A DNA stretch of 64,000 nucleotides. Origin: Tenggerimyces sp963762635. GTDB taxonomy: Bacteria > Actinomycetota > Actinomycetes > Propionibacteriales > Actinopolymorphaceae. The notes beneath the pieces were generated by a model that did no database searches, was not told the DNA's origin, and saw nothing but the letters and a program-made list of their open reading frames with translations. Made by a program: the position numbers and the translations under genes. The DNA lies in contig CAVXLQ010000004.1 in NCBI GenBank assembly GCA_963762635.1, forward strand, positions 434,001 to 498,000, given 5' to 3'. This document shows, piece by piece, positions 1-8,178 of this stretch (its first letter is position 1; every line of letters begins with the position of its first letter).

Positions 1-148
1 TAGACGACGGCGCGGAACGTCCCGTTTGGGCGCTCTTCGATGTGTCCGCGTCCCCGCGTTCGCCGTGCCATGAGGTCGAGGACGGGCCCCGTTCATTCCC
101 CAACGCATTCCCACGGGGGCTGCCAGCAGTGGACGAGGTTTAACTTTC

Positions 149-164
149 CCCTTATTTTTAAGGG
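149..164. other. small hairpin directly 3' of tRNA-Arg
   Basis: A perfect 6-bp inverted repeat (CCCTTA, TTTT loop, TAAGGG) lies immediately next to the 3' end of the leftward tRNA-Arg gene. It could serve as a 3' processing or termination hairpin. No T-run follows it in the direction of tRNA transcription, so a Rho-independent terminator is not demonstrated. The remaining bases 1-148 hold nothing I can identify. Confidence 0.25.
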
Positions 165-237
165 CGCCCCCGGCAGGATTCGAACCTGCGGCACATGGTT
201 TAGGAAACCATTGCTCTATCCCCTGAGCTACGAGGGC
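165..237 (-). tRNA. tRNA-Arg (anticodon CCU)
   Basis: Read on the minus strand the segment folds as a complete cloverleaf: a 7-bp acceptor stem (GCCCTCG with CGGGGGC, one U-G pair), a D-arm GCTC/GAGC, an anticodon stem ATGGT/ACCAT around the loop TTCCTAA, and a T-arm with the TTCGAAT loop. The loop places CCT at the anticodon, reading AGG arginine codons. The 3' CCA is not encoded, which is usual in Actinobacteria. Confidence 0.95.
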
Positions 238-273
238 TGGCCAGCGCCTAGCGTACCGGGCGCTGGGGTGCGG

Positions 274-1188
274 CTAGTAGCCGCGGGCGGGGTCGACGAC
301 TCCCAACAGGGGCTGGTCGGTGGTGAAGCGGGTGATGTTGTCCGCGACGCGGCGGGCCAAGGCGGGATAGAGCATGTGGGTGGGGTTGGCCGAGTGCGGC
401 GTGATCAACGCTCGGGGCTCGGACCAGAGGGGGTGGCCGTCGGGTAGCGGCTCGGGGTCGGTCACGTCGAGGCCAGCCCCGGCGATGGTGCCGGCGGCGA
501 GGGCAGCAACCAGGGCGGAGGTGTCGATCAACGACCCGCGGGCGATGTTCACCAGGTACGCATGGGACTGCATCAACGAGAGTTCGCGCGCCCCGATCAG
601 GTGCTGGGTCTCCGACGTCGCCGGCGCCCCGATCACCACGAAGTCCGACTCCGAGAGCACCCGGTCCAGCTGGTCCGGCGTCACAGTCTCGGCAGCCCCC
701 GAGACGGGCGTGCCAGAACGACGCACAGCCAGCACCCGGCAACGGAACGGGGCCAAGAGCCTGATCAGCTCCTGCCCGATCCCACCCGCCCCCACCACGC
801 CGACCACCGCGCCGTACAGCGACGCCGACGACACCCATTCCCACGTCGACGAACGCGCCAAGGAAGGCAGCTGCCGCGCCAACCCCAACATCAGGGCCAA
901 CGCGTGCTCCGCCACCTGGTCCGCGTACGACCCCGTCGCCGACGTGAAGACCACCCCGGGCGAGGACAGAAGCCCGGACGCCACCCACCCCTCCACACCG
1001 GCCGAAGGCAGCTGCACCCACCGCACCCCAGGATGCAGAACCTCCGAGAGCGAAGCAGGCGAGTGCCCGAACCACACGAGCCCCGAAGCCTCAGCCGGAG
1101 AAGAGACCAGGTCGGCCCCGACGGACTTGGCAGCGGAGAGGACTTCGGCCGGCGCCTCGGGCGTGATGTAGATCTTCGTTGTCGTCAC
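274..1188 (-). CDS. D-isomer-specific 2-hydroxyacid dehydrogenase
   Basis: A 304-residue NAD(P)-dependent dehydrogenase of the D-2-hydroxyacid (phosphoglycerate dehydrogenase-like) family. The Rossmann motif GAGGIG is near residue 135. The catalytic Arg sits in NIARGS, the acidic partner in the DVTDPEPLP stretch and the catalytic His in ITPHSAN, all in the expected order. The length matches short-form members. The physiological substrate cannot be told from sequence. The start is a GTG only 5 nt downstream of a TATAGG -10-like element, so the transcript is probably leaderless. It is divergent from the MmcQ-like gene over a shared symmetric promoter. Confidence 0.88.
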   Translation of the reverse strand: MTTTKIYITPEAPAEVLSAAKSVGADLVSSPAEASGLVWFGHSPASLSEVLHPGVRWVQLPSAGVEGWVASGLLSSPGVVFTSATGSYADQVAEHALALMLGLARQLPSLARSSTWEWVSSASLYGAVVGVVGAGGIGQELIRLLAPFRCRVLAVRRSGTPVSGAAETVTPDQLDRVLSESDFVVIGAPATSETQHLIGARELSLMQSHAYLVNIARGSLIDTSALVAALAAGTIAGAGLDVTDPEPLPDGHPLWSEPRALITPHSANPTHMLYPALARRVADNITRFTTDQPLLGVVDPARGY

Positions 1189-1209
1189 AGCGACCTATAC
1201 TGCGCTGTG
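1186..1209. promoter_or_regulatory. symmetric bidirectional promoter with two leaderless starts
   Basis: A perfect inverted repeat, CACAGCG (1186-1192) and CGCTGTG (1203-1209), surrounds a 10-bp core containing TATA. On the plus strand TATACT (1196-1201) is followed after 5 nt by the GTG at 1207. On the minus strand TATAGG (1199-1194) is followed after 5 nt by the GTG at 1188. The two GTG codons are the outer ends of the repeat. I infer overlapping -10 elements that fire in both directions and give leaderless mRNAs. I see no convincing -35 element on either side. Confidence 0.6.
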
Positions 1210-1572
1210 GCCGCGACCAACAAGGACTTCTTCCACATCCTGGACGCGCTCCGTGACGTCGAGCGGGTCGAAGGCGACCACTACTGGTCGTTCACGGTCC
1301 GCGGCCGGCGCTTCGGCTACTACTGGCCGCGCACCCAGACCGTCGGCCTCAAGCAGACCATGTCCGAGCAGCGAGCCCTCGTCGCCGAGCGCCCCGACGT
1401 CTTCGAGGTCCAGTTCACGGCCGGCGGCTTCGGCTGGGTCGTCGTCTACCTCGAAGGCATCGACCAAGACGAGCTCGCGGAGCTGGTCTTCGAAGCCTGG
1501 CGCCTGTCCGCCCCGGCCAACCTGCTCGCGGAGCTCCCCGACGACGTCAGTCCGCCGACACGTCGAGGATGA
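1207..1572 (+). CDS. MmcQ/YjbR family DNA-binding-like protein
   Basis: A 121-residue protein of the MmcQ/YjbR family, small 'double-wing' proteins of unknown cellular role. The sequence holds a central stretch with aromatic Tyr-Tyr-Trp and a C-terminal helix ending in LLAELPDD, as in the family. The GTG start is chosen because upstream in-frame sequence belongs to the oppositely oriented dehydrogenase and because a -10-like box lies 5 nt before it. Its 3' end overlaps the convergent PhyH gene by 26 bp. Confidence 0.7.
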   Translation: MAATNKDFFHILDALRDVERVEGDHYWSFTVRGRRFGYYWPRTQTVGLKQTMSEQRALVAERPDVFEVQFTAGGFGWVVVYLEGIDQDELAELVFEAWRLSAPANLLAELPDDVSPPTRRG

Positions 1573-2311
1573 AGCGTTGCGCCGGCGTGAGCCGCGCGTA
1601 CGTGTTCACCCGTACGTAAGCCTGCTGGTCCAGCTGCTGCGGCAGGTCCCGGCGGCAGAAGTACGAGTGCATCGCCCGTCGCGGCGAAGCGGACCGGTTC
1701 AACGTCCCGCCGTGCCACAGGTGGCTGTTGAAGATCACCACGGTTCCAGCCGGGGCGAGCAGCAGCACCTCGTCCGGGTGCGCGTCGGCCGGGTCCGACA
1801 TCATGTCCTTCGGCATCGACACGCTCCGGTGCGAACCCGGCACGACCCGCGTCGCCCCGTTCTCCGCCGTGAAGTCGTCGAGCAGCCAGATCGAGTTGCA
1901 CACCTGATACGCGCCCGCCGCCACCGGCTCGCCGTAGTCCACGTGCAGCGCCTGATGTCCCTGCCCCGGCAGGGCGGCACGTGCGTTCAACGACGACAGC
2001 TTGAACGAGCCCAGCACCTGCTCGATCCCCGCCAGCACCCGCGGATGCGAGAAGCACAGCTCGAAGAGAGGGTCCTTGTTCACCAGGTCCGCGAGCCGCT
2101 CGGTCCCCTTCTCCTGGTGCACCTCGAGCCCCGCCCGATCGCCCTCGGCCGACGTCAAAGCCGCCAGCCGCGCGTTGAACGCGGCCACCTCCTCGGCGCT
2201 CAGGATCCCCTCGAGCGGCAGGTAGCCGTCCATGTCGAGCCGGTCGCGCTCCTTGTCGGTGAGCAGGTCCGCAGCCACGCCGAGGTCCTGAAGTGCTGTC
2301 TGCATGTCCAT
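1547..2311 (-). CDS. phytanoyl-CoA dioxygenase (PhyH) family protein
   Basis: A 254-residue Fe(II)/2-oxoglutarate-dependent dioxygenase. The facial triad is visible: HVD (H-x-D) near residue 145 and the distal His in HLWHGG near residue 220, followed by the 2-oxoglutarate-binding Arg in the SPRR segment. Members hydroxylate diverse small molecules, and the substrate here is unknown. The start ATG follows an AGGAGG ribosome-binding site at ideal spacing. The gene is divergent from the amidase-AraC pair, suggesting a shared catabolic or secondary-metabolite role under AraC control (inference). Confidence 0.85.
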   Translation of the reverse strand: MDMQTALQDLGVAADLLTDKERDRLDMDGYLPLEGILSAEEVAAFNARLAALTSAEGDRAGLEVHQEKGTERLADLVNKDPLFELCFSHPRVLAGIEQVLGSFKLSSLNARAALPGQGHQALHVDYGEPVAAGAYQVCNSIWLLDDFTAENGATRVVPGSHRSVSMPKDMMSDPADAHPDEVLLLAPAGTVVIFNSHLWHGGTLNRSASPRRAMHSYFCRRDLPQQLDQQAYVRVNTYARLTPAQRFILDVSAD

Positions 2312-2413
2312 TGCCGGATCCTCCTGTTGCATAGAACGATGCGCGCCTGCTCTGCTTTGCTTCGACTCTGCCGCGCCCGAACGGCACTGAGAATGCAGGA
2401 GGCGACGAGCCCT

Positions 2414-3721
2414 ATGCACGAAACGCCACAGCTCCTCGGCAGCTGGCAGGACCTCGGCTCGCTCGAACAGATCGCCGCGGGCGTACGGGCCGGAACGATC
2501 GATCCGGTCGCGCTCGCCGACCGCGCCATCGAGCGCGCGAACGCGGTCAAGGAGCTCAACGCGGTCGTGTACCTCGACGCGGAACGGGTCCGCGCCGACG
2601 CCGCCAAGGCCACAAGCGGGCCGCTGGCGGGAATTCCCGTCCTGGTCAAGGAGATCATCGAGGTCGAGGGCATGCCGTTCACCTGCGGCTCCGCGGTCTT
2701 CGCGGGCCGCCGAGCCGACCGCGACGCCGACATCGTCAAGCGCCTCAAGGCGGCTGGCGCCGTCATCCTCGGCCTCAGCCACAGCCACGAGTTCGCGTAC
2801 GGTCCCACCGGTCAGTCCAACGTGACCGGCCCCTGCCACAACCCCCACGACCCGACCCGCGTCACCGGCGGTTCCAGTGCCGGGTCGGCGGCCGGGGTCG
2901 CGGCCGGCATCGCCCCGCTCGCGATCGGTACGGACACCGCCGGCTCCGTCCGCATCCCCGCCGCCCTGTGCGGGATCGTCGGCACGATGCCCACCCGGCA
3001 ACGTCTTCCGCGCGACGGCGTCTTCCCGCTGTCGACGACGCTCGACCACCTCGGCGTCTTCACACACACGGTCGAAGACGCCCGCTACGCGCTCGCCAGC
3101 CTCACCCAGGCCGACTTCGACGCAACGATCGAACAACCCCTGTTGGGCATTCCGACGAACAACGAGCTCCAGGACAGCACCGACGAGGTCACCGCCGCGT
3201 ACGACTACGCGCGAACGCTCTTCCCGAAGACCGTCAACGTCACCTTGCCCGACTGGAAGGACGTCCTCGCGACCGGCTTCGACGTTCAAGGGCCAGAAGC
3301 GGCCGCTGTCCACGCGGACACCTTCCCCGCAAGGGAAGACGAGTACCAGCCCGACGTCAAGATCCGCTTGACGGACGCCTTCGCCGTCCCGGGATGGCGG
3401 TACGTCAAGGCGAAGCACCACGCCCAGGAGATCGCCCAACAGGCCGACGACGTGCTCCAAACCGTCGACGCGGTGGTCTTCCCCACTCTCCCGATCACCA
3501 CGCCGCCAGCCACCGAGACCTACGGCACGGTCCCCAGCGGTACGTACCTCGTCCGCGACCTGCTGATCCGAAACAACCGGCTCGCCAACCTCTCCGACCA
3601 CCCCTGCGTCACGATTCCCCTTCCCAGCAAGGGGCTTCCCGTCGGTCTCGCCATCCTCGCCGCGGACGACAGCAAAGCCTTCAGCGTCGCTGCCTGGATC
3701 GAGAACAGGCTCCGCGCATGA
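2414..3721 (+). CDS. amidase signature family hydrolase
   Basis: A 435-residue amidase. The Ser-cisSer-Lys triad is recognisable: Lys in PVLVKE near residue 78, the GGSSAGSAAG signature near residue 155, and the nucleophile region DTAGSVRIPA. The family hydrolyses amide bonds (AtzF/GatA-like fold), and the substrate is not evident. The ATG at 2414 has an AGGAGG about 11 nt upstream. An in-frame ATG at 2393 is possible but lacks a site. The stop overlaps the AraC-type start (ATGA), so the two are translationally coupled. Confidence 0.85.
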   Translation: MHETPQLLGSWQDLGSLEQIAAGVRAGTIDPVALADRAIERANAVKELNAVVYLDAERVRADAAKATSGPLAGIPVLVKEIIEVEGMPFTCGSAVFAGRRADRDADIVKRLKAAGAVILGLSHSHEFAYGPTGQSNVTGPCHNPHDPTRVTGGSSAGSAAGVAAGIAPLAIGTDTAGSVRIPAALCGIVGTMPTRQRLPRDGVFPLSTTLDHLGVFTHTVEDARYALASLTQADFDATIEQPLLGIPTNNELQDSTDEVTAAYDYARTLFPKTVNVTLPDWKDVLATGFDVQGPEAAAVHADTFPAREDEYQPDVKIRLTDAFAVPGWRYVKAKHHAQEIAQQADDVLQTVDAVVFPTLPITTPPATETYGTVPSGTYLVRDLLIRNNRLANLSDHPCVTIPLPSKGLPVGLAILAADDSKAFSVAAWIENRLRA

Positions 3722-4458
3722 CGCTCCGCATGATCGGCGCCGGGATCCACGTCGCCGCGCCGGGCCAACACTTCCCGTCACACGCGCACGGATCGTGGGA
3801 GGTCGTCTACTACGCGACCGGCCTCGCGCGGTGCCCGATCGGCAACGAGACCTACGATGGATCGCCAGGCACGATCCTCGCCACCCCACCGAACACGCCG
3901 CACGCCGAGCTCACCAGCGCCGGCTACAGCAACAGGTTCGTGCAGATCGTCGCGCCGCCCGACTGGCCCTGGCCCCGAGTCGCTTACGACGACGGCGAGA
4001 GGTCGCTCGGCAGGCTGTTCGACGCCCTCACCCGCGAGTACATGCGCCCGGCCACACACGGAGACCGGATGACCGCCATCCTCGTCGACGAGCTCGACAT
4101 CCAGCTCAGACGCGCGGGCGACGATCGGCCGATCAGCCCCGCCGAACGTACGGTCGCCGCCGTCGAACGGATCATCGAAGAGCGGTTCGCCGAACGCCTC
4201 CGTATCGCCGAGATCTGCGCCGACCTGTCCTGCTCGCCCTCGGCGCTCAGGGCCCATTTCGCCAGGCTCAGAGGCACCAGCCCCCGCGCGTACCTGCAAG
4301 CCGTCCGACTGCGCCACGCCCTCGGCTACCTACGCAACTCCACGTTGACGCTGCAGGCGATCGCCGAGCTCTGCGGGTACGACTCGGTCAGCCACCTCAG
4401 CAGGCACGTCAAAGCCGCGACCGGCAGCTCGCCCGGCGCGCTGCGGAAGACTCCGTGA
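3718..4458 (+). CDS. AraC family transcriptional regulator
   Basis: A 246-residue regulator with an N-terminal cupin-like sensing half (His-rich HSHAHG near residue 20) and a C-terminal double helix-turn-helix of AraC type (residues about 145-242, with the second HTH in the AIAELCGYDS segment). It starts inside the stop of the amidase (ATGA overlap) and probably controls the amidase and the divergent PhyH gene. The inducer is unknown. Confidence 0.87.
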   Translation: MTLRMIGAGIHVAAPGQHFPSHAHGSWEVVYYATGLARCPIGNETYDGSPGTILATPPNTPHAELTSAGYSNRFVQIVAPPDWPWPRVAYDDGERSLGRLFDALTREYMRPATHGDRMTAILVDELDIQLRRAGDDRPISPAERTVAAVERIIEERFAERLRIAEICADLSCSPSALRAHFARLRGTSPRAYLQAVRLRHALGYLRNSTLTLQAIAELCGYDSVSHLSRHVKAATGSSPGALRKTP

Positions 4459-4512
4459 GCCGAACGCGTTACACCCGTAGTCCAGACAGCTGCCGCTCGA
4501 GAAAGCTAGGAA

Positions 4513-4875
4513 ATGTCCACCATTGAGGTCACCACCGACAACTTCAACGACATCGTGAACGAGTCATCGGGCACCGTCCTGATCGACTTCTGGGCCGAGT
4601 GGTGCGGACCCTGTCGCACGTTCGGGCCGGTGTTCGAGCGGGCTTCTGAGCAGCACGAGGACATCACGTTCGGCAAGGTCGACACCGAGGTCCAGCTCGA
4701 GCTGGCGCAGGCGTTCGACATCTCCTCCATCCCGACGCTGATGGCGATCCGCGACGGCGTGGTGTTGTACGCCGAGGCTGGGGCACTGCCCGCGCCGATG
4801 CTGGAGGAGCTGATCGGGAAGGTGCAGGAGCTCGACATGGACCAGGTGCGCGCCGAGATCGCCCAGGCTCAGTGA
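4513..4875 (+). CDS. thioredoxin
   Basis: A 120-residue cytosolic thioredoxin with the classical active site WCGPC near residue 32 and the cis-proline in SSIPTL near residue 75. It reduces protein disulfides. The C-terminal tail is slightly longer than in the roughly 105-residue standard form. Its stop overlaps the start of the following luciferase-like oxidoreductase (TGATG), so they are co-translated. The TrxB partner is not in the window. Confidence 0.93.
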   Translation: MSTIEVTTDNFNDIVNESSGTVLIDFWAEWCGPCRTFGPVFERASEQHEDITFGKVDTEVQLELAQAFDISSIPTLMAIRDGVVLYAEAGALPAPMLEELIGKVQELDMDQVRAEIAQAQ

Positions 4876-5885
4876 TGCCGGTACCTCGCGTACCCCTCTC
4901 TGTCCTCGAGCTCGCTCCCGTCGGCGCGGGTCAGACCAGCGCCGAAGCCCTCGCCGGCGCGGCCGAGCTCGCCCGCCACGTCGAAGGGCTGGGCTACCGG
5001 CGGTTCTGGGTCGCCGAACACCACAACATGCCAGGCGTCGCCAGCACCAGCCCCGCGGTCCTGATCGCCCACGTCGCGGCGAAGACCGAGCGCATCCAGG
5101 TCGGCTCCGGTGGGGTGATGCTGCCCAACCACGCCGCGCTCGTCGTCGCCGAACAGTTCGCGATGCTCGAGGCGCTGCATCCCGGCCGCATCGACCTCGG
5201 TATCGGCCGCGCACCCGGCACCGACCCGGCGACGGCCGCGGCGCTCAGGCGGACGCCCGAGGGGCTCGGCGCCGAGGACTTCCCGCGCGAGCTCGACCTG
5301 CTACTCAACCTCCTGGGCGGCCCGTACGCGAACGAGGAGGTCAAGCTCAAGGCCACGCCGCAGGCCACCTCCGCGCCGGGCGTCTGGCTGCTCGGCTCCA
5401 GCGGCTACAGCGCCCAGGTCGCGGGGCTGCTCGGGCTGCCGTTCAACTTCGCGCACCACTTCAGCGCGCAGAACACCGAGCCGGCGATGGAGCTGTACCG
5501 CAACACGTTCCGCCCGTCGGCGATCCTCGACAAGCCGCACGCCGCCGTCACGCAGTCGGTCTTCGTCGCCGATACAAGGGAGGAGGCCGAGCGCATCGCC
5601 TTGCCCGCAAGGATTTCCATGGTCTCGCTGCGCACCGGCCGCCCTCGTTCGCTTCCCACCTTGGAGGAAGCCGCGACGTACGAGTGGAACGACGCCGAAC
5701 GGCAGCTGCTCGACCACCTGCCCAGCAAGCCGTCGATCGGCACGCCGGAGCAGGTGCGCGACGAGCTGGCGGACCTGGTCGAACGTACGCAGGCCGACGA
5801 GCTGATGGTGACCACGATGACCCACGGGCTCCCCGAACGGCTGACCAGCTTTGCCCTGTTGGCGAAAGCCTGGGGCCTGACCTGA
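4875..5885 (+). CDS. LLM-class flavin-dependent oxidoreductase (MsnO8-like)
   Basis: A 336-residue bacterial-luciferase-like TIM-barrel protein. The N-terminal PLSVLELAPVG and the RFWVAEHHN and GSGGVMLPNH segments are typical of the MsnO8-type branch that uses reduced flavin. Substrate unknown. The start is either ATG 4875 (TGATG overlap with thioredoxin) or the GTG one codon earlier. No membrane segment or signal peptide is visible. Confidence 0.88.
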   Translation: MPVPRVPLSVLELAPVGAGQTSAEALAGAAELARHVEGLGYRRFWVAEHHNMPGVASTSPAVLIAHVAAKTERIQVGSGGVMLPNHAALVVAEQFAMLEALHPGRIDLGIGRAPGTDPATAAALRRTPEGLGAEDFPRELDLLLNLLGGPYANEEVKLKATPQATSAPGVWLLGSSGYSAQVAGLLGLPFNFAHHFSAQNTEPAMELYRNTFRPSAILDKPHAAVTQSVFVADTREEAERIALPARISMVSLRTGRPRSLPTLEEAATYEWNDAERQLLDHLPSKPSIGTPEQVRDELADLVERTQADELMVTTMTHGLPERLTSFALLAKAWGLT

Positions 5886-5931
5886 GAGGCTCGTCCTGAC
5901 CCGCAGTAGCCAGTGGGAAGGACGAACGCAG

Positions 5932-6702
5932 ATGGCAGGACGGCTCGACGGCGAAGTGGTGCTGATCACCGGCGCGGCACAGGGCATCGGCCGCGCGACC
6001 GCCGTGGTCGCGGCGCGCGAGGGCGCCAAGGTCGGCATGCTCGACGTCGACCAGGCCGGCGGCGAGGACGCGTTGGCCGAGGTCACGGCCGGTGGAGCGC
6101 AGGCGTGCTTCGTCGTCGCCGACATCACCGACGAGGACCAGGTCGCGCAGGCGGTGGGAACGGTGGCCGACGAGCTGGGCGACGCGACCGTACTCGTCAA
6201 CAACGCCGGCCGGAACTCCTACGCCGACCCGGTCGCGATGACGGTCGCGGAGTGGGACGACGTGTTCGCGGTCGACCTCAAGGGCGCTTGGATGATGGCG
6301 CGGGCGGTCCTGCCGGCCATGAAGAAGCGCGGGAAGGGCTCGATCGTCAACATCGCCTCGATCCACGCCCGGCTGACGACGCAGGGGATGTTCCCGTACG
6401 CGGCGTGCAAGTCCGGCCTGGTCGGCCTGACCCGCAGCCTCGCGCTCGACCTCGGCCCGCACGGCGTCCGGGTGAACGCGGTGAGCCCCGGCTGGACCCG
6501 CACCCGCCTCGTGCAGGAGGTCCTGGACCGGCACGAGCCCGAGTACACGCAGCAGGTCCTCGACGCGCATCCGATGGGCCGAATCGGCACGCCGCCGGAG
6601 ATCGCCGAGGTGATCTGCTTCCTCGCCTCCGACGCGGCCTCGTTCGTCACCGGCGCGGAGTGGTCGGCCGACGGCGGACTTGGCGCGAGGTACGCGGGCT
6701 AG
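5932..6702 (+). CDS. short-chain dehydrogenase/reductase
   Basis: A 256-residue SDR of classical type. It has the cofactor motif TGAAQGIG near residue 14, NNAG near residue 90, catalytic Ser in NIASIHA near 140 and the YAACK catalytic pair near 155. The C-terminal sequence SADGGLGARYAG ends as in 3-oxoacyl-ACP reductase-like members. Asp after the second strand (GMLDVD) favours NAD over NADP. It is monocistronic, with 46 nt upstream of the ATG. Confidence 0.9.
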   Translation: MAGRLDGEVVLITGAAQGIGRATAVVAAREGAKVGMLDVDQAGGEDALAEVTAGGAQACFVVADITDEDQVAQAVGTVADELGDATVLVNNAGRNSYADPVAMTVAEWDDVFAVDLKGAWMMARAVLPAMKKRGKGSIVNIASIHARLTTQGMFPYAACKSGLVGLTRSLALDLGPHGVRVNAVSPGWTRTRLVQEVLDRHEPEYTQQVLDAHPMGRIGTPPEIAEVICFLASDAASFVTGAEWSADGGLGARYAG

Positions 6703-6779
6703 GACTGTGAGGCCGAGGTCACGTTCGCCTGCCGCAATCTCCCGTGCGGTCACTGTCCGGAACGTGAAAGACTTGCCGC

Positions 6780-6977
6780 ATGTCCGACGAAACCACGTCC
6801 GAGGAGACCTCGGAGACCACGGGCGAGGACGAGCTGCATCGCAAGTTCCGCGACGCCCTGGAGCAGAAGACCGGCCGCGGCAAGCGGTCCGGGCCCGTCG
6901 ACGCGGAGGACGGCAAGGTGGTGGGGCACGCGGCTGCCGCCCACAAGAAGCGCCAGTTCCGCCGGAAGAGCGGCTGA
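6780..6977 (+). CDS. DUF5302 domain-containing small protein
   Basis: A 65-residue acidic-to-basic protein. The N-terminal third is rich in Glu and Thr, the middle reads LHRKFRDALEQK, and the C-terminus ends in the family-typical FRRKSG. DUF5302 proteins are widespread in Actinobacteria and have no known function. The gene stands alone between the SDR and the nucleotidyltransferase pair. Confidence 0.75.
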   Translation: MSDETTSEETSETTGEDELHRKFRDALEQKTGRGKRSGPVDAEDGKVVGHAAAAHKKRQFRRKSG

Positions 6978-7073
6978 GCCAGCGGTTCAGCCCGGGATCC
7001 ATGTCCGTACCGGACGTCGCGTCGGTGAGTTCGACGGACGTCCGGTGCGGCCTATGCTCTGCCTACGCTAATG

Positions 7074-7097
7074 CATCGTATAGAACGATGATATGAT
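7074..7097 (+). promoter_or_regulatory. leaderless promoter with embedded palindrome
   Basis: CATCGT (7074-7079) and ACGATG (7085-7090) form a 6-bp inverted repeat with a 5-nt centre. Directly after it TATGAT (7092-7097) fits a -10 element, and the ATG of the nucleotidyltransferase gene begins 7 nt later at 7104, implying a leaderless mRNA. The palindrome would occupy the spacer between -35 and -10, a natural place for repression by the HTH domain encoded next (inference). Confidence 0.5.
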
Positions 7098-7103
7098 CGG
7101 TTT

Positions 7104-7706
7104 ATGCGTAGCGATGCACCGGCGCTGTTACCGATTCTGAGGTCGCGCCACCAGGCAGACCTCCTGACCATGCTCCTCCTCCATCCGGGCGAGGAGTACT
7201 CGGTCACAGACTTGGCCAACCTGCTGTCCATACCTCAGTCGACGATCAGCGGCGAGGTACGGCGACTCTCTGACGCCGGCATCCTGGCGGTTCGTGCTGT
7301 GGGCCGATCACGGCTGGTACGCACCGACACCAGATCTCAGTTGGTGCCGCCGCTAACGGAGCTGCTCACGTTGACCTACGGACCACACGCAGTCATCGCT
7401 GACGAGTTCGGTGCCCTGGCCGGAATGGTCGAGGTGATCATCTTCGGTTCGTGGGCGGCACGCTATGCAGGCGAACGTGGCCCGGTGCCTCAGGACCTGG
7501 ATGTCCTGGTCGTGGGTTCTCCAGATCGGCTCGAGATGTACGAAGCCACGAATCGCGCGGAGGAGCGGCTGAGGCGACCAGTCAACCCCACCGTGTGCAC
7601 ATCGATCGAGTGGGAGCACCCGACAGGGGCCTTGGTCCGTGAGATTCAGGCGCGGCCTCATCTGACAGTGGTCGACCATGCTCCATCTCGTCAGGAGCTG
7701 ACGTAG
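7104..7706 (+). CDS. HTH-nucleotidyltransferase fusion protein
   Basis: A 200-residue protein. Residues about 10-75 form an ArsR/MarR-like winged helix (VTDLANLLSIPQSTISGEVRRL). Residues about 95-190 hold a minimal nucleotidyltransferase: GSWAARYAGERG followed by the acidic pair in QDLDVLVVG. This is the MNT-type fold that in other systems adenylylates a partner HEPN toxin. The next gene, 2 nt downstream, encodes a HEPN-like protein, so the pair resembles a MntA/HepT-like toxin-antitoxin module with a built-in autoregulator. Confidence 0.75.
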   Translation: MRSDAPALLPILRSRHQADLLTMLLLHPGEEYSVTDLANLLSIPQSTISGEVRRLSDAGILAVRAVGRSRLVRTDTRSQLVPPLTELLTLTYGPHAVIADEFGALAGMVEVIIFGSWAARYAGERGPVPQDLDVLVVGSPDRLEMYEATNRAEERLRRPVNPTVCTSIEWEHPTGALVREIQARPHLTVVDHAPSRQELT

Positions 7707-7708
7707 CG

Positions 7709-8173
7709 ATGGCGAGATGGCAGCGAGGCGAGGCCGCGGTCGAACTGTTGCTTGCCAACGGTGAGCTGCAAACAGTGACTGGCTCGGCAGCGGATGGAGC
7801 CCCGTGGTTGGTCAAGGCAGGTCGAACGCTGTCGTCCGCTGCCGCCGTTGCCGACAGCGATCCGGAGAGCGCATGGACGCTCGCGTATGACGCGGCGCGG
7901 TTCGCTTGCGCCGCTCTGCTCGCACAGCAAGGGCTACGAGCGACAACTCGTGGCGGTCATCTTGCGGTCGACGCCACCGTCCGGCACCAATTCGGGGGTC
8001 AGTTCGAGCGATTCGGCGCTCTGAGACGTCAGCGCAACGAGATTGAATATCCGCTGGTCGCAACGGCAACTCTCACGCCTGGCGACGCCGAGTCCGCGAT
8101 CGCGCTGGCCGGCGATCTCATCGGCTCCGCTGACAAGCTGATGGAACATGTGGGCATGTTCCGACAGAGCTGA
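7709..8173 (+). CDS. SAV_6107-type HEPN domain protein
   Basis: A 154-residue all-alpha protein. The Tyr-Asp-Ala-Ala-Arg segment near residue 60 and the RQRNEIEYP motif near residue 112 match the SAV_6107-like HEPN family found beside HTH-nucleotidyltransferases. In HepT toxins the RNase motif is R-x4-H-x-Y. Here the spacing R-x4-I-x-Y is kept but the catalytic His is replaced by Ile, so RNase activity is doubtful. Translationally linked to the preceding gene (2-nt gap). Confidence 0.65.
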   Translation: MARWQRGEAAVELLLANGELQTVTGSAADGAPWLVKAGRTLSSAAAVADSDPESAWTLAYDAARFACAALLAQQGLRATTRGGHLAVDATVRHQFGGQFERFGALRRQRNEIEYPLVATATLTPGDAESAIALAGDLIGSADKLMEHVGMFRQS

Positions 8174-8178
8174 GGGTC

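Noticed and set aside
149..164. Rho-independent terminator for tRNA-Arg.
   Set aside because: The hairpin is real but no T-run follows in the direction of transcription, so it is listed only as a hairpin.
2330..2341. The 11-mer ATAGAACGATG occurs before the amidase and again at 7080-7090.
   Set aside because: Identical 11-mers are expected many times by chance in 64 kb, and the flanks differ; no shared regulon is implied.
1253..2400. An in-frame N-terminal extension of the amidase by nearly 390 codons.
   Set aside because: It lies antisense to PhyH and in a shadow frame of the MmcQ gene and reads as low-complexity Arg/Ser/Pro; the amidase family starts near 2414.
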